The position numbers were made by a program, and so were the translations under genes. 11,759 bases of DNA. Origin: Pseudomonadota bacterium (GTDB taxonomy: Bacteria > Desulfobacterota > JADFVX01). Where the stretch lies: positions 1-11,759 of the forward strand of contig JADFVM010000024.1 of the NCBI GenBank assembly GCA_015222555.1. The letters run 5' to 3'. Below, piece after piece: positions 1-8,500 of this stretch. Under the pieces are notes generated by a model. That model worked only from the letters and a program-made list of their open reading frames with translations, searched no databases and had not been told where the DNA came from. Within the stretch, counting starts at the first letter, position 1. Every line of letters begins with the position of its first letter.

Positions 1-188
1 TCCTCGGTATGCCTGTAATAGGACATTTTTCTACTCAAAAAACGGGTCACGCCCTTAATCATGAGCTGGCAAAGAAAATTCTTGCTAGTCCAGAGGCATG
101 GAAGGTCGTTGAAGTTAAAGAAAAGGATGTTGAAAAATTGAGATTTAAATTACCTCAACTTCAAGGCCTGGGCGCTTCTGCCGCTTAG
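1..188 (+). CDS. C-terminal fragment of an unidentified protein
   Basis: An open frame runs from the left edge (first full codon at position 3) to a TAG stop at 186-188, giving 61 visible residues that begin LGMPVIGHFST and end LQGLGASAA. The fragment is soluble in character, with a Lys/Glu-rich amphipathic middle (around KILASPEAWKVVEVKEKDVEKL) and no membrane segment, signal or metal-binding cysteines. It is followed 64 bases later by an intrinsic terminator in the same direction, which supports a genuine gene end. I do not recognise the family from this tail and assign no function. The rest of the gene lies outside the window. Confidence 0.6.
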   Translation, partial: LGMPVIGHFSTQKTGHALNHELAKKILASPEAWKVVEVKEKDVEKLRFKLPQLQGLGASAA

Positions 189-251
189 CAAGTTCTCTTT
201 TGCATAAATGGGGGGTATTGGTCCCATACCGTTCAATAAAAAAATGATCTG

Positions 252-278
252 GAGGCAGCATTTCTTGCTGCCTTTTTT
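252..278 (+). terminator. Rho-independent terminator
   Basis: The perfect stem GGCAGCA (254-260) / TGCTGCC (266-272) has a 5-base TTTCT loop. It extends by an A-T pair (253/273) and is followed immediately by a run of T (273-278). This is a classical intrinsic terminator for the gene ending at 188. A second, weaker hairpin, GGTAT/ATACC with a 7-base loop (214-230), lies between the stop codon and this terminator. Confidence 0.88.
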
Positions 279-445
279 ATTTCTTATTAAAAGAGTCCTT
301 TGTTTCCCAAGTCTTTGTTGGCCCTGGCGTGACCTTATTTTTTCTGAGTCACCAATAAATGTAGGCAGTATATCCAAGGAGGCGGAAAATAAGACTCCTC
401 GCCTCATTATTCCCTCCCCCCTGTAAATCTTCCTGTCAGTATTTC

Positions 446-474
446 TTAATAAAATTAACAGTCCATGGTATAAT
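446..474 (+). promoter_or_regulatory. Candidate extended -10 sigma-70 promoter for the GH13 gene
   Basis: A perfect TATAAT -10 box (469-474) is preceded directly by TGG (466-468), forming an extended -10 element. A partial -35, TTAATA (446-451, 4 of 6 matches), stands at the ideal 17-bp spacing. Transcription would begin near 481 and leave a 5' leader of about 125 bases before the GTG start at 608, long enough to include the hairpin at 524-554. This is the best promoter match in the region, but it is predicted from pattern only. Confidence 0.55.
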
Positions 475-523
475 TTGGTAGAGTTTGTTATTTCTTTACT
501 TTACTTTGTTGAGAGGGCTGTTC

Positions 524-554
524 ATACTTTCCCTGTGCTCAGGTCAGGGAGTAT
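524..554 (+). promoter_or_regulatory. Bulged inverted repeat in the GH13 leader
   Basis: TCCCTG (530-535) pairs with CAGGGA (545-550) across a 9-base loop. The stem continues after a two-T bulge (528-529) as ATAC (524-527) with GTAT (551-554), ten pairs in all. It has no T-run and lies about 54 bases before the start codon. It could be an operator for a dimeric regulator or an RNA structure in the leader. It does not match a riboswitch class that I know. Confidence 0.4.
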
Positions 555-571
555 AAGGAGCTTTTCTCAAG

Positions 572-594
572 GTAATTTAAACCAGTAATTTAAA
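572..594 (+). repeat. Short direct repeat GTAATTTAAA x2
   Basis: GTAATTTAAA occurs at 572-581 and again at 585-594, a 13-bp period, immediately upstream of the ribosome binding site of the GH13 gene. The sequence is AT-rich, so chance duplication is possible. A pair of regulator half-sites or an upstream mRNA enhancer-like stretch are alternatives. Confidence 0.4.
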
Positions 595-600
595 AAAGGA
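595..600 (+). promoter_or_regulatory. Ribosome binding site deciding a GTG start
   Basis: AAAGGA (595-600) ends 7 bases before GTG (608-610), which is near-ideal spacing, whereas the in-frame ATG at 617 would be 16 bases away. This favours GTG as the initiation codon of the GH13 gene. Confidence 0.6.
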
Positions 601-607
601 CTTTTTT

Positions 608-3600
608 GTGCATAAAATGACTCATGCCGCCTCCACTTCGGCTCCAACCTATGAATTTCACGTTTCCCGCAAATCACGTGATCTATATCGTTTTGATGAA
701 AGCCTCTTTTCCATACGGGGCAATACGCTTTTCACCAATTTTCACGGAGCCCGACTCTTTGTTGATTCTGTAAATAAAAAAAGGGATCTCTCCTTATCAC
801 CGGACAGGGCTTTGCAGGCCAGTTCCGTTTATGCTGCAGGCCTTATTGATGAGATCCTCCATTTTATAATCGGCAGGTATAGAAAAAGTGTGGCACCAAA
901 CCTTTTTGATGATCTCTTCGAAGCCGTGACGGGAAAGCTGGGAGACGCTGAATTAAAGGCGTTGCTACTTACTTTCGGGGAGCTCTTTCCTTCATCCACG
1001 GTCTACAGGGATGGACTTTCTGTGCCGGAGTATCTTGAAGGAATTACTGGAGGGATTTCCAATCGCCATATTGTAATGGAGGAACTCATCGTTCTCTGGC
1101 TTGGAAATATTAATCCTGCCTATGCGCCAGTCCATGAATTTATAGATGATGTGGAGTTGGAAAAAACGACGGCATATGAAACACTTATGACGGAAGTGGA
1201 GGCTTTTTTCGATGGACAACCCTCTTTTGGCCCTCAAAATGAGACACTCCTGAATCTGCTCCGGGCACCGGCGCGTCATTCACCTCATTCACTGACAGGT
1301 CAGCTTGATTATATTCGTCGAAACTGGCGGTCAGTCATTGCCGATCTTCTTGATCAGATTTTAAAGGGGCTGGATTTTATCAGCGAAGAAGAAAAGATCC
1401 GTTTTGACGGTCCCGGTGTGAGCAGTGTGCCTCATTTTGCCGGTGAGGAGTATGATGAAGAAGTGGAGCGATTCAGTGCCGACCTGGACTGGATGCCCAA
1501 CCTCGTTCTTATTGCAAAGTGCACCTATGTCTGGCTCGATCAGTTAAGTAAAAAGTATGAGCGCAATATCTACAGATTGGATCATATCCCTGACGAAGAG
1601 TTGGACTTGCTTGCCCGACGGGGATATACGGGACTCTGGCTTATTGGCCTGTGGGAGAGAGGCAAGGCATCGCAGAAGATCAAACAGATCTGCGGGAATC
1701 CGGAGGCTGTGGCTTCAGCCTACTCACTTTATGACTATATTCTGGCAGAGGATCTGGGTGGTGAAGAGGCATACTGCAACCTTCGTGACCGCGCCTGGCA
1801 GCGAGGCATCAGGCTGGCCAGTGACATGGTGCCAAACCATATGAGCATTGACTCCAGGTGGATGGTCGAACATCCTGACTGGTTTGTTCAAAGTGACTAT
1901 TCACCCTTTCCTTCCTATAGTTTTGATGGGCCTGACCTGAGTGACGATGACAGGGTCGGTATCTTTATCGAAGATGGATACTGGAACAAAACCGATGCCG
2001 CCGTTGTTTTTAAGCGCCTGGATCGTCATTCCGGTGATGTTAAATATGTATACCATGGCAACGATGGAACACAGATGCCCTGGAACGATACGGCTCAACT
2101 GAACTACCTCAAAAGTGAGGTGCGGGAAGCGGTTATTCAGACAATCCTCCATGTGGCGAGAAAGTTTCCCGTTATCCGGTTTGATGCCGCCATGACACTG
2201 GCAAAGAAACATTATCAGCGTCTCTGGTTCCCTCTCCCAGGTTCAGGCGGTGATATCCCCTCACGGGCGGAACATGCCCTTTCGAAGGAGGAGTTCAATC
2301 ATCTCTTTCCTGTTGAGTTCTGGCGCGAGGTTGTGGATCGAATACACAAAGAAGCCCCTGATACACTTCTCATGGCAGAGGCCTTTTGGATGATGGAGGG
2401 CTATTTTGTCCGAACGCTGGGCATGCACAGGGTGTATAACAGCGCCTTTATGAATATGCTTAAAGCGGAAGAGAACAGCAAATATCGCCAGTCAATAAAA
2501 AGTGTGCTTGAGTTCAATCCCCAGATACTTAAACGCTACGTAAACTTCATGAATAATCCCGACGAGGATACGGCCATTGCCCAATTCGGAAAGGATGACA
2601 AGTATTTTGGCGTTTGCATGATGATGTCTACCATGCCCGGCCTGCCCATGTTCGGTCATGGACAGATTGAAGGGTTTACGGAAAAGTATGGAATGGAATA
2701 CAGGCGTGCCTACTGGGATGAACAGCCTGATTCACATCTTGTAGAACGGCACGAACGCGAAATCTTTCCTCTCCTTAAAAAAAGGTATCTTTACAGTAAT
2801 GTAGAAAAGTTTCTGCTCTATGACTTTTTTGATAACAGTGGAGGTGTTAATGAAAATGTTTTTGCCTATAGTAATGGCGCCGGGCAAGAACGTTCTCTTG
2901 TTCTTTATAACAACAAGTTTGATGAAGCCAGGGGTTGGATAAGGTATTCTTCAGTCTCCAATGACGGCTTTGGCAACATGATTCAGCACGATCTCGCTTA
3001 TGGACTAGGTGTTTCCTCTGACTGCCGCCACCTTTTCTCCATTTTCAGGGATCAAACAAGTGGACTTGAATTTATCCGATCTAATGGCTCTATTCTGGAT
3101 AATGGTCTTTCCATTGAACTCCATGCCTTTAAATATCATGTCTTTGTCGATTTTCGTCAACTTGAGGGATCAGAGGAGAAACCCTACGGGCCGTTGATGA
3201 ACTTTCTTGATGGTAGAGGCATGCCTTCCATTGACGAGGCATTGGCAGAGTTTCTATTAAGGCCCGTCACAGATGCCTTCCGGGAGGCCGTAAACCCTGG
3301 CAGTCTGCTTTACATCGCCGGCGGGTATGGAGAAGATGGCATCGTACCTGACGTCAAACGTACCTTTGAGCAGAAGATATCTCATCTTCTCACAGCGGTA
3401 CAACAGCATGAAAAGCTGGAAGAACTCCCCGATACGATCCTGAAGGAGGCTGTCAATGCTTATGAAATCAGTCTTGAATTTATCGCCAGGTTTTCTAAGA
3501 GACCTGAAAAAAATGAGGCTGCAGAAAAATCTCTCCAAGCTTATATAAGCAACAACTTCCAAGAGGATGATGTCTGTCCTGTAAGTGGATGGCGAATTCT

Positions 3601-4108
3601 TTTGCCACTCCTTTTCTTGCGTCCACTGAAAAACATGAAAGCGTGCGAAGGGGTAAATCCAATTTCCGAGTGGCGGCTTGATCCTTTAATTATTTCCTCC
3701 TTTGTTGAATCAGGGCTTGATGAGGGAACAGCGGGAAGCGATGCTTTGTTATTGAATGCCCTGCTCGAAATGCCTGCTGAAACCAGGCTGGAAAAAGAGA
3801 AGGATCTGACAATATTGCTCAATAACAGAATGGTTCAACAGTATATGGACGTCAATGAACATAAGGATGTGTTATGGTTTAACAGGGAGGCCTATGAAAC
3901 ACTCCTTTTCTGGCTTTTTATCTCTTCAGTGATTGATATCCTGTCAGAGGGCAAGTCGATTGACGAGTGTGACAAAGAAATTGAAGGCCTCTATGAGAGG
4001 GTTAAAATAATGGAAAAGGCCGGCAGTGAATCTGACTACCGCTTTAAAGCTTTGCTGGAAAAACTGGGTTCTAATGAAATACAAGCAGTCGGTAGTGACT
4101 GCCAATGA
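608..4108 (+). CDS. Large multidomain GH13 alpha-amylase-superfamily protein
   Basis: The 1166-residue protein is predicted to act on alpha-glucosidic substrates by the retaining GH13 mechanism; substrate and hydrolase-versus-transferase activity are unknown. Approximate architecture: residues 1-300 unassigned and mostly helical; 320-735 a TIM barrel; 740-850 a beta-sandwich-like region; 860-1166 an unassigned helical tail. The barrel shows motif I DMVPNH (406-411), motif II RFDAA with nucleophile D526 and the conserved R524, motif III AEAF with acid/base E591, and motif IV FMNNPDED with stabiliser D652. The triad is therefore complete. The usual His before D652 is replaced by Pro651, as I recall for GlgE maltosyltransferases, while His411 of motif I is kept. 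A Gly-rich substrate loop (MFGHGQIEGF, about 681-690) and WNDTAQLNY (492-500) fit the trehalose synthase/GlgE/amylase neighbourhood. At about 1170 residues it is roughly twice a typical single-barrel GH13 enzyme. There is no signal peptide, so a cytoplasmic role in glycogen or maltodextrin metabolism is likely. The GTG start is chosen from the AAAGGA spacing. The family-level call is secure; the specific reaction is not. Confidence 0.88.
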   Translation: MHKMTHAASTSAPTYEFHVSRKSRDLYRFDESLFSIRGNTLFTNFHGARLFVDSVNKKRDLSLSPDRALQASSVYAAGLIDEILHFIIGRYRKSVAPNLFDDLFEAVTGKLGDAELKALLLTFGELFPSSTVYRDGLSVPEYLEGITGGISNRHIVMEELIVLWLGNINPAYAPVHEFIDDVELEKTTAYETLMTEVEAFFDGQPSFGPQNETLLNLLRAPARHSPHSLTGQLDYIRRNWRSVIADLLDQILKGLDFISEEEKIRFDGPGVSSVPHFAGEEYDEEVERFSADLDWMPNLVLIAKCTYVWLDQLSKKYERNIYRLDHIPDEELDLLARRGYTGLWLIGLWERGKASQKIKQICGNPEAVASAYSLYDYILAEDLGGEEAYCNLRDRAWQRGIRLASDMVPNHMSIDSRWMVEHPDWFVQSDYSPFPSYSFDGPDLSDDDRVGIFIEDGYWNKTDAAVVFKRLDRHSGDVKYVYHGNDGTQMPWNDTAQLNYLKSEVREAVIQTILHVARKFPVIRFDAAMTLAKKHYQRLWFPLPGSGGDIPSRAEHALSKEEFNHLFPVEFWREVVDRIHKEAPDTLLMAEAFWMMEGYFVRTLGMHRVYNSAFMNMLKAEENSKYRQSIKSVLEFNPQILKRYVNFMNNPDEDTAIAQFGKDDKYFGVCMMMSTMPGLPMFGHGQIEGFTEKYGMEYRRAYWDEQPDSHLVERHEREIFPLLKKRYLYSNVEKFLLYDFFDNSGGVNENVFAYSNGAGQERSLVLYNNKFDEARGWIRYSSVSNDGFGNMIQHDLAYGLGVSSDCRHLFSIFRDQTSGLEFIRSNGSILDNGLSIELHAFKYHVFVDFRQLEGSEEKPYGPLMNFLDGRGMPSIDEALAEFLLRPVTDAFREAVNPGSLLYIAGGYGEDGIVPDVKRTFEQKISHLLTAVQQHEKLEELPDTILKEAVNAYEISLEFIARFSKRPEKNEAAEKSLQAYISNNFQEDDVCPVSGWRILLPLLFLRPLKNMKACEGVNPISEWRLDPLIISSFVESGLDEGTAGSDALLLNALLEMPAETRLEKEKDLTILLNNRMVQQYMDVNEHKDVLWFNREAYETLLFWLFISSVIDILSEGKSIDECDKEIEGLYERVKIMEKAGSESDYRFKALLEKLGSNEIQAVGSDCQ

Positions 4109-4275
4109 TTGCGTCATGGGCTTATTATTAGCTTTATAAAGAATCTTTTTCAATACGTTTCAATCCTATTTTAAAGGAAGATTGATAAAAAACCAGAGAT
4201 AATAGGTAAGTATACTGATAGACGAAACTGGTCCTTTAAGTCAACTTTTCCAAACCCCTCCATCAATTGAAAAAA

Positions 4276-5550
4276 ATGAGTAAGGAATATTTAAAATCCA
4301 TTTCCATTTTATATGTAGAGGATAACGAAGATATTCGTAAATCCATGTCCCTCTATTTTAAAAAGTGGGGATGCACCTTTCATGTCGCCACCAACGGTGA
4401 GGAAGGACTGGAGGCATTCAGAAAGAAAAAGCCCCATGTCGTTGTTTCTGATATCATGATGCCCGTCATGAATGGTCTTGACCTGGCTGAAAGGATAAAA
4501 AAAGTAGATCCCCATGCCCATATTATTCTGACAACAGGTGTGAATGAGCAGGATTACCTGATGAGAGCAATTAATATCGGCATTGAAAAATATGTGATGA
4601 AGCCCATTAAACCGAAGATCCTGCTTGAAGCACTCGTACAAACGGCCACACTCATTATGCATGAAAAAGAGATGGAAGCTGAAAACTGCTTTGTTCGCTT
4701 TGTTCTGGACAGCACTCCTTCCCTTATGTTGACTACGACGGGGCAAGAAATCAATTATGTCAATAAAACGCTCCTCCAATATCTCGGCTATGACTCGTTG
4801 AAAGACCTGCGGTCAAACTTTACAAAGGCTGAAGATCTGTTCCGGAAGATAGTCAAAAATCCTTATCCAGGCGTTGGTTGTGATGGTGTTGTCTCAAAGA
4901 TTATGGAAGAACCCCATATTAATCATACCGTTTATTTGCAGCCCGGTGCTTCTGGCCGGGGGGCAAAGGCCTATAGTATGTCCTGCAACAGTTTTCCGGA
5001 ACTTGACCGGTGTATTTATGCATTCACCGATGTTTCAAGGATTGAGAGTGAAAGACGGGATTTTGAACAGCAAGCCGTTACTGATGGATTGACGGGTATG
5101 TATAACCGTACGAAGATTGCAGAACTTTTGTTGGCTGAGCTTACCCGGGCACGAAGATACTCGACGGTATTTTCTATAATAATGTTTGACATCGATTATT
5201 TTAAAGAAGTTAACGACGTGTATGGGCATGAGGCAGGCGACGGCGTTTTAATGGCTTTAACAGAACTCTCCGCCCTCAATATACGTGATCAGGATATACT
5301 CGCAAGATGGGGCGGCGAAGAGTTTTTGGTGCTCGCCCCTGAAACCGGTCTGGAAGGCGCAAAAAATCTTGCCCAAAAGCTGAAAGAAAAGATAGAGGAA
5401 ACAAGCTTTGGTAATCTTGATGGAATTACATGCAGTTTTGGTGTTACTCAATGGAATGAAAATGATATCCTGGACAGCATAATTAACAGGGCCGACCAGG
5501 CCATGTATGCGGCAAAAAATGGCGGGCGAAACAGGGTTGAAACATTATAA
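4276..5550 (+). CDS. Response-regulator diguanylate cyclase (REC-PAS-like-GGDEF)
   Basis: This 424-residue cytoplasmic protein is predicted to condense two GTP into cyclic di-GMP under control of a phosphorelay. Residues about 9-125 form a receiver domain with acidic pocket E15-D16, phosphoacceptor D59 (in SDIMMP), switch T87 and the conserved K109-P110 pair. Residues about 137-260 look like a PAS-type sensor or linker (LDSTPSLMLTT, then INYVNKTLLQYLGY), with no ligand assigned. Residues about 268-424 form the GGDEF domain, with DGLTGMYNR at its start, FDIDYFKEVND, an active-site GGEEF (346-350) and SFGVT. An RxxD inhibitory site (R337-D340) lies exactly five residues before GGEEF, so product feedback inhibition is expected. 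The ATG at 4276 is preferred; an in-frame TTG at 4267 would add three residues, and neither has a clear ribosome site. It lies 158 bp after the GH13 gene on the same strand with no obvious terminator between, so read-through is possible. Its cognate histidine kinase is not in the window. WspR and PleD are architectural relatives, not proven orthologues. Confidence 0.93.
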   Translation: MSKEYLKSISILYVEDNEDIRKSMSLYFKKWGCTFHVATNGEEGLEAFRKKKPHVVVSDIMMPVMNGLDLAERIKKVDPHAHIILTTGVNEQDYLMRAINIGIEKYVMKPIKPKILLEALVQTATLIMHEKEMEAENCFVRFVLDSTPSLMLTTTGQEINYVNKTLLQYLGYDSLKDLRSNFTKAEDLFRKIVKNPYPGVGCDGVVSKIMEEPHINHTVYLQPGASGRGAKAYSMSCNSFPELDRCIYAFTDVSRIESERRDFEQQAVTDGLTGMYNRTKIAELLLAELTRARRYSTVFSIIMFDIDYFKEVNDVYGHEAGDGVLMALTELSALNIRDQDILARWGGEEFLVLAPETGLEGAKNLAQKLKEKIEETSFGNLDGITCSFGVTQWNENDILDSIINRADQAMYAAKNGGRNRVETL

Positions 5551-8500
5551 CACTTCTGCCTCCCCGTGAGAGATAAACCGGACCAGTTTTTTGATTAAAA
5601 CATTTAAGGATATAATGCCCACTTTCCCTTCAGCGCGGAGATCTTCTATGTTTTGTCTGTACTCTTCTGCTTCATCACCCTTTTCCTGAATATAGTGATC
5701 AAAGGCTTCAATGAGGTCTTCACTTTTTCTCTTAAAGTTTAGAACGGAAACAACGACGCCGTTTTGATAGTCTCTGAGCTCATGCCTCAGGTTGGCGATA
5801 TTTTCATTACCCCATTTGTCGGACGCTTTCAGGTTTGACAACGTTTCTCCCAGCCAGTCAATATTGAAAAAGTCCCTCACCTTTAGGTAGAGTCGGGCCG
5901 TCTCGTGAAAATTGTAGTGATGTTCCTCTTTAATTCTAATGATATCCATCACATCCCGAAGGTAGGGTAGGGTAACGTAGGTCTTCGCTAATTCTTCAGG
6001 CACATTGATGGCCACATGTTCTTTCATGGTTTCTTCAAGTTTACTTACCTTCATCCCACAGCAGGTCTCAGTAATACAGCTAAAGAGCTCTTCCTGGAAA
6101 CTTTTAACAATTTTTGTGTATTGAAGAACAAAGTCAAAAGATATTCTTTCCTCTGTCTGGTGGGTAATGAACCATCGAAGGGCGTAGGTAATTATTTCTT
6201 CAATCTCCATCAGGTATCTGTACTGCAATTCTGACGGGATGATATTGTCCAGTGCAAAAACATCAGCCCTGAATTTGTCTGCCTGTAGCAGGTTCTCTAT
6301 AATAATGTAAACCTTGGCAATTTCAGCGACAGTTTTTCCTGTAAAGGCTGACATAAGAGGCAGCAGCGTAATACCCGCCTGACTGACTATCTTGTTAATT
6401 ATAACAGTTGAAATAATCTCATCTTTAAGGCGGTGCTCCTCTATATAGGGCTCGAATTCCCTCTTGATCTTTTCAGGGAAATAGTCCTTGAGATATCTCT
6501 GAACAAAGAATGTCTTTACCATTGCCGACTTAAGGATGTCATTATAGTATTTCATTTTTTCATATCCCATCAAAACGGCGATCATTGGCCGCGTAAATAT
6601 AACTTCCCCCTTGTCTATCGCTTCGGTAATTTCCTGGCCTGTCGGTATGAACTCTTCCGTTCTTTCCAAGTCGAGAGACTTTTCCACTTCATCTATGGTG
6701 GCCATGAAAAGCTCGGGGTTCCTGTTTGCTCTTAAAAGGTCCATCGATATGGCGGCACCCTGAAGGTAGTTGTTTTTTAAAACCTTTTCGGAAACCTGAT
6801 CCGTCATTTCCTTAAGAAGTCTGTTCCGTTCATCTATCTTGTCCATGTTTTTTATTTCACCTTTTTCAAGGAGGTGATTAAGCATGATTTTTATATTCAC
6901 TTCATGGTCAGACATGTCTACGCCACCTGAATTGTCTATGGCGTCAGTGTTCATCTTCCCCTGTCTTCTTAGTGCATATTCCAGCCTTCCCCTTTGCGTT
7001 ACACCAAGATTGCCGCCCTCACAAATGACCTTTGCCTTCACTTGAGAGCCATTGATCCGGACGCTGTCATTCGCTTTGTCTCCAACATCTAAATGACTCT
7101 CAGTGGTGGCCTTAATATAGGTTCCTATGCCACCGTTATAAAGAAGGTCGACTTTGGACTGGAGAAGTAAGCGGGTCATTTCTTCACCTGTCACTTCCTT
7201 TTTGTCTGTACCAAGATATTTCGCCATTTCATCACTTACAGGGACAGACTTGGCAGATCGTAGGTAAATGCCTCCCCCTTTGCTGATGAGGTTGCTGTCG
7301 TAAGCAGTCCATGAGGATCGGCCAAGATTAAAAAGACGCCTTCTTTCCTTGAAGCTTTTTCCCGGATCAGGGTTGGGGTCGAGAAAGACATGTTTATGAT
7401 TGAATGCGCCTACCAGCTTGATCTTTTCTGATAGAAGCATGCCGTTGCCGAATACATCACCTGACATATCGCCTATTCCTGTAACGGTGATGGACTCCTT
7501 TTGAACATCTATCCCCATTCCTCTAAAATGACGTTTTACCGACTCCCAGGCGCCGCGAGCCGTTATCCCTTCCTTCTTATGGTCATAGCCTGTTGCTCCG
7601 CCGGAAGCAAAGGCATCTCCCAGCCAGAATCCATATTTAGCCGAAATTCCATTGGCCGTGTCGGAAAGGGTGGCCGTTCCCTTGTCTGCCGCGACGACCA
7701 AATAAGGATCAAACTCATCGTAAATCACAAGTCTTTTCGGGTGAATCTCCTTGTCTAAAGAGTAATTGTCAGTCAAATCGAGGATGCCGCTGATGAAGGC
7801 GCTGTATTGATCCTTCATGTAGTTATATTGTTCATCCTCCGATGAAAAATCATTTTTCTTAATGATGAATCCACCCTTTGCCCCTTCCGGGACAATAATG
7901 CTGTTTTTGAGCATTTGAGTCTTCATAAGCCCCAGCACCTCCGTGCGGAAGTCTTCAGACCTGTCACTCCACCTGATGCCACCTCTTGAGACGCGGCCTC
8001 CTCTTAGGTGAACACCTTCAAAGGTTGGAGAATGAACGTAGATCTCTGCCATCGGTTTTGGCGAAGGAACTTCAGCAATGTTTCTGCTAACGATCTTTAC
8101 AGAGATGTAGTCTCGTGCCGGTGTTATAAAGAAATTGGTTCTAACGGTGTGCTTAACAATTTCGTAGAGAGTGTTCAACACTTGAAAATTATTTAGATTA
8201 TGAATGTCAGCCAGTTCATTCTGGATCTTTGCTCCAAGGACCTCAAGTATTTTAGCCCTCTCCTTCTTCTTCACGCCTTCCGGTCTGAACCGTCCTATAA
8301 AAAATTGAAAAATATTGTTTACTGCAGAGCTGCACTTTACGATTGTCTCTATGACGGATGCATTGCTATAGGTTCTGTTGATCTGAAGGAGATAATTCTT
8401 TAATGTCCTTACAAGTTCAATGGTTTTCCAGTCAAGCCCCTCCAGAATGAGAAGCCTGTTCAGGCTGTCATCTTCACACCGGCCTTCACTTACGGCAACC

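Larger units (their letters stand above)
189..607. other. Intergenic region, 419 bp, no convincing gene
   Basis: No credible coding frame is seen here on either strand; the short open frames have no ribosome site or recognisable protein character. The left part holds the terminator of the preceding gene. The stretch from about 279 to 445 contains only an imperfect hairpin (AGGCG at about 380-384 with CGCCT at 400-404) and a C-rich tract near 412-420. The right part holds the promoter candidate, hairpin, direct repeat and ribosome binding site of the GH13 gene, listed separately. Confidence 0.7.

Noticed and set aside
150..426. Open frames on both strands over the left intergenic region (150-407 minus, 208-426 plus)
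   Set aside because: They span the intrinsic terminator or the end of the upstream gene, lack ribosome sites and have no recognisable protein features.
4182..4216. TTGATA and TATACT boxes upstream of the diguanylate cyclase gene as a promoter
   Set aside because: The spacing is 23 bp, too long for sigma-70; no alternative -35 at 16-18 bp was convincing.
4309..4779. A 156-codon leftward frame antisense to the diguanylate cyclase receiver domain
   Set aside because: It lies wholly opposite a strongly supported domain with intact motifs. Its Cys/His/Phe-rich translation looks like a shadow frame and no start signal is visible.
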